Assembly: GCA_014904845.1 (NCBI GenBank)
Contig: MU119213.1
Coordinates: 310,001 to 374,000, forward strand
DNA length: 64,000 nt
Source: Acephala macrosclerotiorum
Taxonomy: Eukaryota > Ascomycota > Leotiomycetes > Helotiales > Mollisiaceae
Reading direction: 5' to 3'
In this document: positions 11,205 through 23,400 of the stretch, in pieces
How positions within the stretch are numbered: position 1 is the first letter of the stretch
Layout of the letters: each line of letters begins with the position of its first letter
Program-made: the position numbers and the translations under genes
Notes under the pieces: model-generated
Database searches by the model: none
What the model was told of the DNA's origin: nothing
Seen by the model: the letters and a program-made list of their open reading frames with translations, nothing else

Positions 11205-12056
11205 ATGAGTTCTCGGAATCCAGGAATCCCGCTCCGCGTGGAATTCCACCTCTTCAAAAAGCTCCCAATCGAACTCCGACAAGCAATCTGGCTCCTGAAC
11301 CTTGAATCCCGGGTGGCAGAGGCTCTGTGGTGTGAGCGGACGAAAGGTGATGGGTATTCCGAAAATGTCGATGCGACGGAAAGTGATCGCGAGGAAAGCC
11401 CATCGGACGACATCCAATTCTTCTCCCATACTCCACTCCCTGCCGCGCTCATTGTCTGTCACGATTCTCGTGCTGCAGTGCTTCCATTCTATCCTCTCTG
11501 CTTCGCATCCAAGTCGTCTGATCCACATGTACGATTCAACTTCTCGTTAGATACTCTACAATTGGCGCAAGACTATGACAAAGATGCGACGGGAGCACGG
11601 GCTTTCGTCGAGCTCATGGCCAATATGACTCCCTTAGAAACATCTCGACTTGAGCGTCTGGCTATACCATCTTACCTCAGCTTCGAAACTGGCGAGTACG
11701 CGACTCTGGAAGAGCATTGGGATATGATGGGCCGGTTGTACTTTGACAAGCTTACTGCAATCAAGGAGATTTTGGCTGTCTCAGATGCTTCTATCTACCT
11801 CAATGATACTCCGTGGGGATCTGATGCTGCCGTCATAACTGCATTGCAGCGTTGGGAAGAGCTTTGCTCCAACTACAGAGAGATAGGGATGGAGTTTTGC
11901 TTGGACTTTCCGGAGGAATTGGTACGACACCGCAGAGACACCGGTCAATACGTCCCGACGGAACGTTGCAAAGTATATCCGAAGGATTGGATTCGAAGGA
12001 AAGCAAAAGCAGTCTGGGGATTTCGACGAAACAAGTATATTCAGTGGACAGTATGA
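11205..12056 (+). CDS. 2EXR domain protein
   Basis: Single-exon protein of 283 residues. Near the N-terminus it has the 2EXR motif (FHLFKKLPIELRQAIWLLNLESRVAE, residues about 14-40), followed by an acidic stretch, CHDSRAAVLPFYPLCF and a segment like VRFNFSLDTLQL. This layout is common in an expanded family of filamentous ascomycetes whose molecular role is unknown. I start at the first ATG (caagATGag); the frame is open upstream, but only with a non-ATG codon. No signal peptide or membrane segment. A second, broken member of the family lies at 61.7-62.6 kb. Confidence 0.8.
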   Translation: MSSRNPGIPLRVEFHLFKKLPIELRQAIWLLNLESRVAEALWCERTKGDGYSENVDATESDREESPSDDIQFFSHTPLPAALIVCHDSRAAVLPFYPLCFASKSSDPHVRFNFSLDTLQLAQDYDKDATGARAFVELMANMTPLETSRLERLAIPSYLSFETGEYATLEEHWDMMGRLYFDKLTAIKEILAVSDASIYLNDTPWGSDAAVITALQRWEELCSNYREIGMEFCLDFPEELVRHRRDTGQYVPTERCKVYPKDWIRRKAKAVWGFRRNKYIQWTV

Positions 12057-12410
12057 TAGGGGCATCACGATCTAGCGCTTTCGCTACCTTAGCGCCAACT
12101 TGAGGGTCTGAAAGTTCTAGGCTAGAAGGGCCATTGACCTCTCTTGGGCTGTTATCTATCTGCATTATATTCCCTTGGTAAGTCACACTGTGCCCAGTCT
12201 GCCAGGACATTCACTGACCGCCTGAATTAGCTACATCAGCGATCTTTTTGAACTGGATACTTGAAAAGCGATCATTTCAGCTATTTCTTTGATTTCGTCG
12301 AACTCCTAGCACACAGGCATTCTACCTTGCGAAAAATACCAGCTTGTTATGGCGCTGAAACGAAAGTGTCCCTTTTAGAAGAACCGTCTTCGCTGCGAAC
12401 TCAAATGGGG

Positions 12411-12441
<31 letters not shown>

Positions 12442-12592
12442 AGATCTTCGATGCAAATAGCAACGCTTCCTTCCTTATTTGCCTCAGTCCTTGCTTTTCC
12501 TCATGCCACAAGAAGCCCTTCTATCCGCAACGAAGCTCTGAAGTCAAGTCCTAATGAAGTCATCTTTCCGCATGTCCTCCCTTCAGCTCATC
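12057..12592. other. Intergenic region with 29-nt poly-A run
   Basis: Convergent spacer between the 2EXR gene (plus) and 6-phosphogluconolactonase (minus). An uninterrupted run of 29 A occupies 12411-12439. No gene seen. Confidence 0.55.
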
Positions 12593-13375
12593 TCAAAGAC
12601 TTCCTCTCCGTGGGAAACTAACCCCATCCACCGCCGCAAAATCCGTGAACCAACTAGCTCTCTCCCCAGCACCCTCATTAACCAACGCACATGGCAACCC
12701 ATTCCCCTCCTCAAAAATCTGCTTCATGATTTCCTTCTTGCCTCCTCCCGTAGCCACAAATGCAATCTTAACACCATGTGTAACAACCGGTAGGCTGAGC
12801 GTGATTCTTTTTGGTGGCGGCTTCGGCGAGTCCTCAATCGGCGCAACCCACGCATCCGTCTCTCTCAATAACGCATGTCCAGGAAACAAACTGCACGTAT
12901 GACCATCAGGACCACACCCTAACAACAACAGATCGAAGATAGGTAGTTTGACACTATCTCTACTCGCAAAGCTCTTGACAAGCAATTGTTCATATTGATC
13001 CGCGAGTTCCTGCACATCATCCAAATGTGCAACATCAATAGGATGCACAACCGGCTTTCCCATCTCCTCAGGTATCTTATCCAATAACTCCTTCTTCAAC
13101 AACCCGTAATTCGAGTCTTCGTGATCGAGTGGTACGGCGCGCTCGTCTGCGAAGAAGATCTCCCATTTTGAGAACTTGATTTCGTCGTCTGGGCTGGAGG
13201 GTTTGGAGAGGAGAGCTTGCGCGAGGGTTTTTGGGAGGGAGCCTCCCGAGACGGCGACTTTGAAGGAGTCGTGGCGATGGAGGCCGGCAGTTTGGCATTG
13301 GATTATGTAGTTGCGGAGGGCGGTTGCGAGAGCATCGATGGTGGGGAAGGCGAAGAGATTGGGTTGTCTTGCCAT
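12593..13375 (-). CDS. 6-phosphogluconolactonase
   Basis: Hydrolyses 6-phosphogluconolactone in the oxidative pentose phosphate pathway, supplying NADPH metabolism; cytosolic. Intact single-exon gene of 260 residues, the normal size. Motifs in order: SGGSLPKTLAQALL near residue 43, WEIFFADERAVPLDHEDSNYG near 72, and FDLLLLGCGPDGHTCSLFPGH near 145 with the active-site GPDGHT, then ITLSLPV and VATGGGKKEIM. This matches the SOL/PGL family of fungi (yeast SOL3/SOL4). The start ATG is unambiguous. The 3' end is convergent with the 2EXR gene. Confidence 0.95.
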   Translation of the reverse strand: MARQPNLFAFPTIDALATALRNYIIQCQTAGLHRHDSFKVAVSGGSLPKTLAQALLSKPSSPDDEIKFSKWEIFFADERAVPLDHEDSNYGLLKKELLDKIPEEMGKPVVHPIDVAHLDDVQELADQYEQLLVKSFASRDSVKLPIFDLLLLGCGPDGHTCSLFPGHALLRETDAWVAPIEDSPKPPPKRITLSLPVVTHGVKIAFVATGGGKKEIMKQIFEEGNGLPCALVNEGAGERASWFTDFAAVDGVSFPRRGSL

Positions 13376-14908
13376 GGTGGGCGAGAGTGAGAGTGAGTGA
13401 AGTGAGAGGGTGTGACGAGGGGTCGTTGATCAAGATTGTGTCGCTATCGGTAGAGGAAGAGGGAGGATTAGCTGAGAGCAACAAGTGGAATGGAACGCGA
13501 TGCTATAGTTCTATTGCCATGAAGTGAAAGGAAGAGAGAGAGGTGAAGTCCTACCTCGAATTGCGAAATGCGAATGATGTTTAAGAACTTAAATTGATTG
13601 TGGGCCAGAACAAGGCGCAAGTGCAGCACAATGACCTCAACCTTTCAATCAAGGCGATAAGAAAGATCTGAACTTAGTTGACTTTAGCACCTCGCAACGG
13701 CTGCCAAAAGGTCTAAATTTTCAAGAGACGATGGCGGAAAAGCTGTTGATGTTGGTATCGTAGGGCGAAACGATCGTCTGAAGGGAGTTGGGACCGTCGA
13801 GTCAGGCTGGAGGATGTTGGTATGCAGAAGTTCACGATACGTGCACGACCAGGGCAGTAACACGAACAACGCTGGTCTGTTTCACTACAATCTCCAGTTC
13901 ATATCGTGCCGTCCCGCAGAGCAAGGCTGAATTCAGAGTTGGGAAACAAATGGGTACTACCAAGAAGTTGGAGAAAATCTCTCCACAAATCACTTCATGG
14001 ATGTCCAAACTTTCTTGAAACATTTGGGATCAAAAGATCTGACTCCAATTCTGCTAGTCAGCAAGATTCCGGCTCCACGCCTCCTTCATTTCTTCAACGC
14101 CGTCTTGTCAGTCTGCTCATTCATCATGCAACTGCTAGGTGAGTGCTACTCCGTGCGAATGGTGTGTCCAGTGGAAGCATCAGCTTCTGTCACTTTCTGA
14201 GCGAAATATGAAGCTTTTACGACAGTTCAGTGACATGTGATTCTGCCAATTCATCCGTTTCTTATCTGATATCTTTCGGGTTGGTCCATAAACCCTCTGC
14301 TTCAGAGGGACATCGACGATGAGGTACCATTGATATCAGACCATACTTGCTGCATTTACAGGGAAGATACATCAGCATTGTCCGAAGAGAACACGTATCT
14401 CACGGTAGAGGAATGCCATTTTCGCGTTCTTTTGGATATCTCTAGACTTTTTGAGTGGCTGGGAATTTATTTCCGGACCTTGACCGCCAGTGCAGAAACT
14501 CAATTAATGTGGTGCGTCAGCCTGAGCCAATATCGAGATCCAACATGATGACTTGCATTTGAGGAAGTCGAGGTACTCCGTAGGATGATGAAGGTCAGAG
14601 CTTCTTTCACTTTCAGACAATGCTGGAGTTCGATTGTGGATGTCGACATGGGGGATCATCTCGGAGGAATGCTGAGGCATCTCTTCTGCATATCCGACAT
14701 CAAGAGCCGTGAGAAATTCTGACCATCTCTTGATCACAATGCCTGTGTCGATTCGGACTTTGTTTGATCAAGCTGCGGAATGGCGGCAGTGGAGATATTG
14801 CACGGAGGCTCGTGCACGTGATGTTTGATAGTGGGGGCCCCGCCAAGATTCAACACCATTCAACGAAGTTTGAGGGACAGGAGCAACAGATTGATACCGC
14901 AGCTCAAC
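13376..14908. other. Long intergenic region with no supported gene
   Basis: About 1.5 kb between two diverging genes. ORFs at 14330-14548 (+, containing YLTVEECHFRVLLDISRLFEWLG) and 14504-14737 (-) are open but have no recognised family and no clear splice partners. Confidence 0.4.
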
Positions 14909-15982
14909 ATGGCATCACCCCCGAAGCATCTCTCCGGAGATCCTGTTGCAATCAACGATTTTATCGACAAATTTGACGTGCGTTAGTCGTTCGCACAAGA
15001 AATACCTCATACCGCATACTGACTCTTCATCAGATCTTCCTCATTGACTGCGATGGTATTTCTACCCAGTCGAAGCCCTTATCTATTGAGTAACAAGTTT
15101 GCCAGGAGTTCTATGGTCTGGTGACCATTTGTTCCCCGGAACAGTTGAAACATTGGAGTACTTGAGATCAAGAGGTAGCACAGCCCAACACTTTTCGAAC
15201 TCGCAAACGCTTCTGACTTTCAACCAGACAAGAGGATTGTCTTCGTTACAAACAATTCTACCAAATCTCGAGCCGATTACCAGAAGAAACTCACGTCTAT
15301 GGGCATACCCAGTAATGTCGAAGAAATCTTTGCATCCGCCTATTCCTCCGCAATCTACATCTCTCGGATTCTGAAAATCCCACCACCGAAGAACAAAGTG
15401 TTTGTAATTGGCGAGATTGGCATTGAAACGGAGTTGAAGACAGAGGGCATCGAGTTCATCGGAGGAACAGATCCTGCCTACAGACGAGACATCACACCAG
15501 AGGATTACAAGGGAATTGCAGATGGAAGTCTGCTGGACGACAATGTCGGAATCGTGTTGGCAGGTCTTGATTTCCACATCACCTACCTTAAGTACGCACA
15601 CGCATACCACTACCTCGCCCGTGGAGCCAAATTTCTAGCAACGAATACCGACAGCACTCTCCCCGCGAACCATACCTTCTTTCCGGGCGCAGGCTCAATA
15701 TCCATACCATTGATAAACATGACCGGCCAACAGCCAACAGCTTTAGGAAAGCCGAGTCAAGCCATGATGGATTCGATAGAAGGAAAATTCCAATTCGACA
15801 GAAAGAAAGCTTGTATGGTTGGGGATCGTCTAGATACGGATATCAGATTTGGAATAGAGGGCAAGCTTGGAGGGACGTTAGCGGTTTTGACAGGCGTTGC
15901 TAAGAAGGAAGAATGGGAGGCTGAAGGGGCGCCAGTTGTTCCAGCTTACTATGTAGAGAAGTTGAGTGATTTGAAGTGTTGA
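14909..15982 (+). CDS. PHO13-type HAD phosphatase (4-nitrophenylphosphatase / phosphoglycolate phosphatase)
   Basis: HAD-superfamily phosphatase of 304 residues. The PHO13/PGP family dephosphorylates 2-phosphoglycolate and other side products of glycolysis. The nucleophile motif DCDGVLW (residues 28-34; Asp28 and Asp30) is assembled across intron 2. Motif II is FVTNNSTKSR, and the cap domain follows with YSSAIYISR and VFVIGE. The C-terminal core has KPSQAMMDSI and MVGDRLDTDIRFG (metal-binding Asp). Four exons: 14909-14977, 15034-15055, 15106-15174 and 15228-15982, with introns of 50-56 nt, totalling 305 codons. Cytosolic. The family call is firm; the substrate is from the family only. Confidence 0.93.
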
Positions 15983-17100
15983 GATCAGGCCATACTGACG
16001 GGTTGGCTTGGGGCTATGGCTTTTAAATGGTCTAGACTAGATGAGACAAATGAAATTAGACGAATTGTCCATGTGAAAGGATAAGAGGCTTGCAAAGTCT
16101 GGCTGAGTTTGCCTCGGTTTGCTTGAAGGGCATTTGTAAGTCAGGACTTGAGTACTAAACAAAGGCAAGATCTCTAGCAACATTAAAACTCCTGGGCATC
16201 GAAAAGAAATGACCCATCAACTTCAGCCTTTGACTGCACATAGCATTCCGCCACGACGTTCCAAGAGCGATGGCCGAATGTCAGGATGAAAATGTCAGCC
16301 GCTCAACATCATTGGCGTTCTATCGTTTTTATCTCCTCCATTCCACGAGCTCGGGAGGAATCTCTCGAACTGCACAGAATGGTAACGATAACCACGGATA
16401 GCCTCAATGACGCAATAACGTCCCACTATCAAAAAAGTGGCAATGCAAACCCCAGAAAAACTGGGTCACGAGGAAACGCCGTACATGAGGATAAACAAGG
16501 CTTCCAAGGCTCGGAATGATAGCCAAAATTGAACGTCTGCATACTCTTACATCATTTTTCAGCCACAACTGCGGAAGAAGGGCGGCAATAGAGATACGTG
16601 GGACATGCCCAGGCCATGGGCTGCAGTTTTCGAGTATACTCTGGGATGTTCGGTATGATCTTGTACACTGATACAGGTCTTTTTCTGCTGGTAAAGAGGG
16701 CTCATCGGATTGGCGTTCCCACTTCTCATGCTTCCAAATTACGAATCCATGATGATGAAGCTGTCAAGTTTCATGATTCTTTGATGTTCTCAACGGTCGT
16801 GAGGGTTTTCTGCCCTGAACACGTCCTGAAAATCCCAGCAGCAAAAAGGACCCTTGAAAAGACCCTTGAATTTAGCTGCATAAATGATGATCCAGCGATA
16901 AAGAAGAGCCTAAGCCCTCTCCACGCACGAATCACTACCTGCCGGACCATTTTCTCCGGACATACATACAGTAGCAAGCTATTCCTCTCGGTGACGGGTC
17001 CAGACCTCTTATATATATAATTTCAAAAAGGATCACCGACCTCCTCTAGAACACTTTGTTAAAAAAATCACTATAATGTCAACTCGATTATGCCCATGCC
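15983..17100. other. Intergenic, no gene seen
   Basis: About 1.1 kb between two plus-strand genes; it should contain the SET-gene promoter. No supported ORF. Confidence 0.5.
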
Positions 17101-18915
17101 ATGGACAGCAGCGATTCTTATTCCGAGGACGAAACCCTTCTGCTTTTAGACAAACGGCAGAGCTTGACGGAACATCTTTTCGAGCATCCCTATGATTTGG
17201 TGGGGTACTTAGAGAGGGCGGCATGCCACTCAGACCTCGCATATCCCGACCTTGCAGCCTCTGATAGCTACAGAGCTCTACTCCTCTGCGACGAATGTGC
17301 CAATGAAGGATTCGAGTACCACGACCAGGCCTGGGAAACTCTCCAGCTTCGTTCCAAAGATGGCATCCCCGCCGTGCTCCAGATGCCAGGAACGCATCAG
17401 AGGCAGAACCATGCCGATCCCGCTGGCGGGGTAGAAGGCGGGATTGAAGCTCTGAACATCGACCCTGCAGCAGCATCAGAAGACGAAGACGAAGACCGGC
17501 AAAACAAGAGAGTTTTGCATATTGCACATCTTGCATCGATAAGATGCTACCGCAGTCTTGCGATCTGTCTGCTATTATGTGGCTGCTTGAAAAGCGCCTT
17601 CGAATTCTGCACGAGGGGCCTAGCCGCGGCGCCCGACGACGAAGACCTCCTCCAAGCAAAAGAATACATTGAAAAGATGGCCAGGGGAAGACTGAAGGTA
17701 GACAGGGACAGCAACGTGGAGATCAACGATCTGCCAGATCAAGGATTGGTGAGGCGGGAGATCTATCCATGGAACGACCACGAGCCAAACCGGTTTTCGC
17801 CAGCAACATTAGAGTTTCTGAATGGTCAATTGAAGGACGTTGCTCCGAAATGCGAGGTCAGGGTTACTGAGTTACCGACCCTGTTGGAATCTGCGAGTTC
17901 GACGGACGATTATGGGATTATACCTACGAATAAGCAACTGGGGTTATTTGCGAAAGAAGATATTGAGCCGGGAGAGACGGTGCTATTCGAGCATTCTCTA
18001 CTAGCGGCCAACAATCGATTGAAGGAGACGTTGTGCGATGCTTGTAGTACGGAATTACCACCGTTAACAGACGACAGCCCTGTGGTTGGGTGCCCAGAAT
18101 GTGACGACATCATGTTCTGCAACGAAGAGTGCTTGACGAGAGCACAAGAAGAATACCACCCCGCCGTCTGCGACATGGATGTCGAGACACTCTTCAAAGA
18201 CGTCGACCCAAAGGAGAAAACATCAGCACTCTATCTTCACCTCTTAGCCCGAGTCCTCGCCATGTCCGCAACCCAAGAAGTCCATCCTCTCGAACTAAAA
18301 GAAGTCAAGTACATATGGGGAGACTTCCTCCCAAGCAGAGCAAACGCAATACCCCACTCGCTAAACGCCCCTCCCCCACCAATCTGGACCCTCCCATTCT
18401 CATTCCAATACAACATCGCTGGTCCCCTCCACGCCCTCGAAAAAATGGACATCGATATCTACACCTCCCTCGACACCTACGACCTCTGGATTCTCAACAC
18501 CCTCTACTCCAAATTCCGTGGCACCGCTTCCGCCCGCGTCAACCCCCGAAACGGACACCCAGAAGTCGCAGCTGTACATCCCCTCTGGTGTCTCGCAAAC
18601 CACGACTGCGATCCTAACGTACAATGGGAATGGGGCGGAAGAATGAAACTATGGTGTCGAGAGAAGAGAATCGATGATAAACCGGGAGGGATTAAAGCTG
18701 GAGAGGAGATCTTGAATCATTATTGTGATATAGAGTTGAAGGTTCATGATAGGAGGGAGTGGGCGAAAGGGAGCCTGGGGGGTTGGTGTATGTGTGATAG
18801 GTGTAGGAGGGAGGCGGCTGAGGAGATGAGGAATGGGGTTGTGCAGACTAATGGGTCGGATTCGTTGGAGGATTTGGTTAATGGCGTTGGTGGGGATGGA
18901 TACCAGGGTAGATGA
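17101..18915 (+). CDS. SET and MYND-like zinc finger protein (putative lysine methyltransferase)
   Basis: Intronless 604-residue protein. Residues 1-215 are helical and TPR-like (LAICLLLCGCLKSAFEFCTRGLA). A split SET domain starts with LGLFAKEDIEPGETVLFEHSLL near 280. It is interrupted by a MYND-like cysteine cluster (CDACS...CPECDDIMFCNEEC...C, residues about 311-360) and resumes with WCLANHDCDPNVQWEW near 497 and GEEILNHYCD. A post-SET cysteine motif (WCMCDRC) follows near 580. The order resembles SMYD-like fungal methyltransferases, using S-adenosylmethionine. The cysteine spacing is not a perfect MYND. The substrate is unknown; the tail after the post-SET motif is short and polar. Confidence 0.88.
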   Translation: MDSSDSYSEDETLLLLDKRQSLTEHLFEHPYDLVGYLERAACHSDLAYPDLAASDSYRALLLCDECANEGFEYHDQAWETLQLRSKDGIPAVLQMPGTHQRQNHADPAGGVEGGIEALNIDPAAASEDEDEDRQNKRVLHIAHLASIRCYRSLAICLLLCGCLKSAFEFCTRGLAAAPDDEDLLQAKEYIEKMARGRLKVDRDSNVEINDLPDQGLVRREIYPWNDHEPNRFSPATLEFLNGQLKDVAPKCEVRVTELPTLLESASSTDDYGIIPTNKQLGLFAKEDIEPGETVLFEHSLLAANNRLKETLCDACSTELPPLTDDSPVVGCPECDDIMFCNEECLTRAQEEYHPAVCDMDVETLFKDVDPKEKTSALYLHLLARVLAMSATQEVHPLELKEVKYIWGDFLPSRANAIPHSLNAPPPPIWTLPFSFQYNIAGPLHALEKMDIDIYTSLDTYDLWILNTLYSKFRGTASARVNPRNGHPEVAAVHPLWCLANHDCDPNVQWEWGGRMKLWCREKRIDDKPGGIKAGEEILNHYCDIELKVHDRREWAKGSLGGWCMCDRCRREAAEEMRNGVVQTNGSDSLEDLVNGVGGDGYQGR

Positions 18916-19173
18916 TGGCTTAGATCAGAGTAATAAGATGATCGTTCCTCTCTCCACTTGGTTGAGATACTTAGGTGTATCGTTCAATGGCCTGCAAGAG
19001 TGAAGATCGGAGTGCACTGTTGGAGCATGAGACGGGACAGGCAACTGCTTGGCAACTCCTTTGATATTTGATTGGAATCTGGCATCGGTATCGCTGCTCA
19101 TAATGCGAACACACCCCTTTATTTCTCGCCAAGTACTTTTAAGTCCTTAAACTATTGCGATCATAACAATAAG
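18916..19173. other. 3' flank of SET gene, no gene
   Basis: AT-rich spacer leading to the MITE-like element; nothing else seen. Confidence 0.5.
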
Positions 19174-19560
19174 TAGCCAAGTCCAATTCTTGCTCGGACC
19201 AGATTCGAGTCTCAACTTGGCAAGTCCAAGTCCAAGTCTATAGAATCCTTGAAATGGCAAGTTCGAGCCTGACTCACAAGTTTGACAACGGTGATTTCAG
19301 CATCATTTTAGGCCAGGTTTTGAAACCCCTTTTTATTTTATTTTTATTTTCTTAACATATTTTCCTAAAATTCTCCATTTCTTTGCCCTAGAATTGAGGA
19401 TAGATTATAGAAATATGGGAAATCCACGCCTTAAAACTTAAATTCGGATCGTTGGACTGGGACTTGGATCTCAATATCCAAGTTTAGTTAGAAGTACTCG
19501 AGTCCGAGACTAATTCTGCCGACAAGTGCTCGAGTTTTAAGTTGAACTCAGACTTGGCTA
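19174..19560. mobile_element. MITE-like element, TA target site, 8-bp perfect terminal inverted repeats
   Basis: A 387-bp AT-rich stretch begins TAGCCAAGTC and ends GACTTGGCTA, exact reverse complements. Taken as a TA duplication plus terminal repeat GCCAAGTC, this is the arrangement of non-autonomous Tc1/mariner-type elements. Further inverted motifs lie inside the ends: repeated CAAGTCCAAGTCC near 19220-19240, and GGACTGGGACTTGG near 19454-19467. TCGAG also occurs on both sides. No ORF is present. Beyond the outer 10 bp the two arms match only partly, so the copy is old or the terminal repeats are short. The call rests on these ends; I cannot test copy number. Confidence 0.45.
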
Positions 19561-20478
19561 GCCCTAGAAGCAGGCCCCTCCGTTGGCCGGCGAAGTTATT
19601 AACTTTGCGAAGGTATCTCTCAAACGTAGCTATTGTATTCCCATTCTCCTCGAACAAGATATAAATGCTAGTCTATCACGTTTCTAGTCCTGCTAATTCT
19701 AGTGTAAAAATGCTTTGCTTCCCACTGTCATGATAGCACACTACAAATAAGCTTGAAAGAGATCAAATTTTCCCAACTCCATGTATATGCAAGCCAGTTT
19801 GCTGCTCGCTTGAGACTTCCTCTGTTTTTGGATCGTCCATGCCAATTCGCCATACTGCCAAATTGACGCCATAAGCTGTCATGCGCAGATCATTTTCCTT
19901 CCGGTTTACAATGCTCAAATCAACACCTTTTCCGTCCCTAGTCCAGTCCATTTCCTGTCTGATAGGTAGCCCATTTATAACTCCAATGCTAGTTCATCCG
20001 TTCATGAAACAAAAAAAAATAAAAGCTGTCATCTCGAAGTACACCCCCAAAGTTTGAATTGCTCGCACAGATAATAAACTCATAATGGTAGCAAGATTTT
20101 GAAACATCTGCAAAGACATGAATACAACAAGTAATGTAAAACATTATTGTCAACATACAACAAGGCTCCCGCAAGGAAGATTTTAGGTATTGATATATAC
20201 AAGAAAAGAACAGAAGGGGTATAATGCAAATGCTCAATGCTTTAGAACAAGAAAAAAATCATCAGTAAAATTGAAAACTGAGAGCTTGGTGGAATAGGTT
20301 TTAGAGATACAGCAGAGCAAAGCGGGTTCACGAGCGGTCATAATCGTAGTCAGCTAGTGGCGAAGCAGTATTGCTTGGTCCAAATTGAGTAAAGTAGGGC
20401 GAGAGTGCGAGTACCAGGACGGAGAGTGTGTCGCAGCATCTATGGTGATGGAGCCAATGTCGACTGGTCTCATTTGGT
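19561..20478. other. AT-rich spacer with orphan ORF
   Basis: Downstream of the kinase gene. A 62-codon minus-strand ORF at 19763-19951 (MDWTRDGKGVDLS...) is preceded by a possible splice acceptor, but I find no upstream exon or family. Otherwise AT-rich, without clear features. Confidence 0.35.
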
Positions 20479-23400
20479 TCATTCGGGACCAGGTTCTTCA
20501 AGCTCGCCGTCAAACTCTTCGTCGATGGCACCAAGTAACATCTTCCAAAGATTGCCGTACGATCGCGTATGATCCACGATATCCCTGGTATTATTAGTGG
20601 CTAGCCGATTCAGATTGGGTTTAGTACATACAGCTTTAAGCCGAGGCCGTCATCATAGTGATCGAGTCTGGCCAGGGCATCCGAATCGTTTCCGAAGCTG
20701 ATGAACTGGATTCCTACTCTGGAGGATTGACATCCTAATTTTACAAGTGACCCAACGATTCTCTCGATTGCTCGAGTAGGATCAGCTTTATTGCTCCATT
20801 TGCCATTCGTGAGAACATAAACCGTCAATGGCTTCTGGTCCTCAGCGGATGCAGAAAGTGCGTTAGCTCGTCGGTACGCAATCTGGCGTCTCAGATCTTG
20901 ATCGTAATCTGTGAGAATCTTCTCGAGACATAGATTAATGTTGCTACTTCCATCAAGTAGCTCTTTTCGCTTTCGTACGGTATTGGCGAGGGCGGTGACG
21001 TTCTTGTTCTTGTAACATTGGTTGTCCATGGTAAAGTAGACTTCAATGCCGTCTTCATCGGATTTTTTGACCATATAGGCGAGGATGCCAAAGAGCTCAC
21101 ACACTTCGTCCCAGTATGTTCTCATTGACTCTGCATCGTCGATAATGAATACCTAGAATTGCATCAGCCACAATTAAAATACTGTGATCTAAAGCAGGTA
21201 CGCTCACATGATCTCTCTTGCCTACCCTACCAAACAAATAGTTGCCAGGAAGCTTCACCTCGCCACGTTTCTTGAGCCCAATCTTAGTAGACAGGTTGCG
21301 CATAGCCCATTTTTCGGTTTCCTTCTTTTCATCTCGCCATTTGATAGCAGTAATAATTGGAAGAAAGGGAAGTTTTTCTGCTGCATTTTTTCTCTTGGAT
21401 TGGGTGGTTTGTTTCGCTGGGGTTTGTTGTAATGTTCCAGAACTTCGACCATTGTTTGGTCTTGTGGCTTGATCAACGAATGGTTGAGTTGTTCTCGAGT
21501 AGGGTAGTCGATTGGGGGAAGGCTCTGTATGTTGGTTACGGGTTGATTTTCGACGCTCAATATCGCCCGCACTCGGATAGTCTCCTCTGTACAAGCCCTC
21601 CTCTTCATCACCATCATAATCGACTTCCCTATTATCGTATTGCTCCTCTGCAATCCTTGAATTATGCGGCGGCGCGAGGGACATCGTTGGGCTTTGGAGT
21701 GTGGACGTCCTAGAATTCTGGATGGGTTCTTTGCCTTTAGCCCCTGCGTTGCCACCGAATGTCGACGACGGACGACTGTCTCGGCGCAACAGGTTTCCTG
21801 CTGCATCGTGTTGAGCAACTCTACCAGCAGCAACAGGATCGGGTGAGAACTTTTTATGGTTGGACCAATCGATTGTACGTTTCGGCTGCGAAGCTGATCG
21901 GCCTGCTCGATTGGGCGTGCTGAATTCGGTTTCTTCAAGTATGCCAGAACTAAACGTACCCTGGCTATACATTGACATCGTGTCGGGTTCTTCAACTCGT
22001 TCCTCAGACATAATTGGGGAGGTTTGGTCTGAGTAGCGCTTGCCATGGCTAGCATGTTGCTGGCCATACTTTGGAGGTGTTTGCGGCGTGTTCCAGTTGC
22101 TGTAGGACTGGTAGGACTGTCTTGGCTGGCCATTCGTGGAGGTCGTTGAGTCTCGGGGCCGTCTCGGTAAGCTTGGTTGCATAGTCGATATATCAGGCGA
22201 TTGAGCAGTACCGGCCAGGGGAGACGAGGCTGATATCTCATCTAGCATTCGTTTTGCTCTTCCTGAGAGCTGCCCAGGATCAAGTCTATCATCAGAATCC
22301 CTGAGCATATCCTCTTTGATCATCGTCAGGACGGCAGGGGTGACTCGATCACCGGCGCGAAGAGCCCCGCCTGTTATGAGCATGTTGTGCCAGTCCCAGA
22401 CAGTGGAGAGTGCTGAGTGGCCATCATGGAAGCTGTCTCCAAGACGTTTCGAGATTGACTCAGTTTTTATTCTTCGGTTGTCTCGGTACCTGAGAACAGC
22501 TTCGTATCCCTTTACAACCCAGACCGCAGCCTCACTCAGAACACACCCAAATGACCAGATATCAGCACGTTGTTTAACTCGGCGAGGATTCTCGTCCCAA
22601 AATTTGTCTGCATGAAAGCATTCCGGGGCGCCTACGCGAGTATTAGGTCAGTCGCATATTTTACATTACGGCGGACTGGTATACCATATGTTTGAGTTCC
22701 AAATGCATCGCCAGCAGTTGACGAACCTCCATCGTCGACAGAGGCATGAAAATGAGCAAGACCAAAATCTCCTAATTTGAATAGGGACTCATAAGGTAAA
22801 GCTGCTCCGTTGCTAACGACAAGAATATTCTTCGGCTTTACATCTTGATGCCACCTAGGATGAAGTTAGTGGTCATAGAACCGCGGAACGTGAATCAAGG
22901 AGTAATACGAACCCGTTCATCACCTTCGCATCAGGAGCAAGACCTCTAGAATGATGTATGCTGTGGAGGGCTTTGAAGATTCCAAATAGTGAGGACCAGA
23001 AATTGAGTATGTCTCCTTCTTCAGAAGGTGGGGTAGTCTTCTGGAAGTAACGCTCCAAAGATCCTTGGTCTGCCCATTCTAGGAGAATGTTGTAGCTGTT
23101 TCCTTGTGTGTAGTTCCCGTAAAACCCTATCAAGTGTGTGTTTGGGACTTGATGAAGCCTTCGAAAGGCTTCGATTTCGGAATCGTAAGAACGGACCGCG
23201 TCGAGGGTATACCTCTTGAGCGCGAATGTGTTACTCCGGGGGTCGCTTACATCCTTAGCTGGTGTTAGAGCAAACCTTTTAGCGTAGACTCATTGGAAAG
23301 GGAACATCTTACTGCATGTAGCTTGTTATATAGGCTATGGATTCCGATCTCATAGACCGTGCCATCTCCTCCCTGATCCGGAAGCTTTCTCATCTTTATT

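Noticed and set aside
12411..12439. Poly-A run as a retroposon tail
   Set aside because: No target-site duplication or retroposed gene was seen beside it; simple homopolymer.
15083..15610. 175-codon minus-strand ORF
   Set aside because: Antisense to the PHO13-type phosphatase exons.
17033..17659. 208-codon minus-strand ORF
   Set aside because: Antisense to the 5' part of the SET gene; Arg/Ser/Cys-biased shadow translation.
21255..22241. 328-codon minus-strand ORF inside the kinase gene
   Set aside because: Overlaps the low-complexity linker of the kinase-vWA gene in another frame; no family resemblance.
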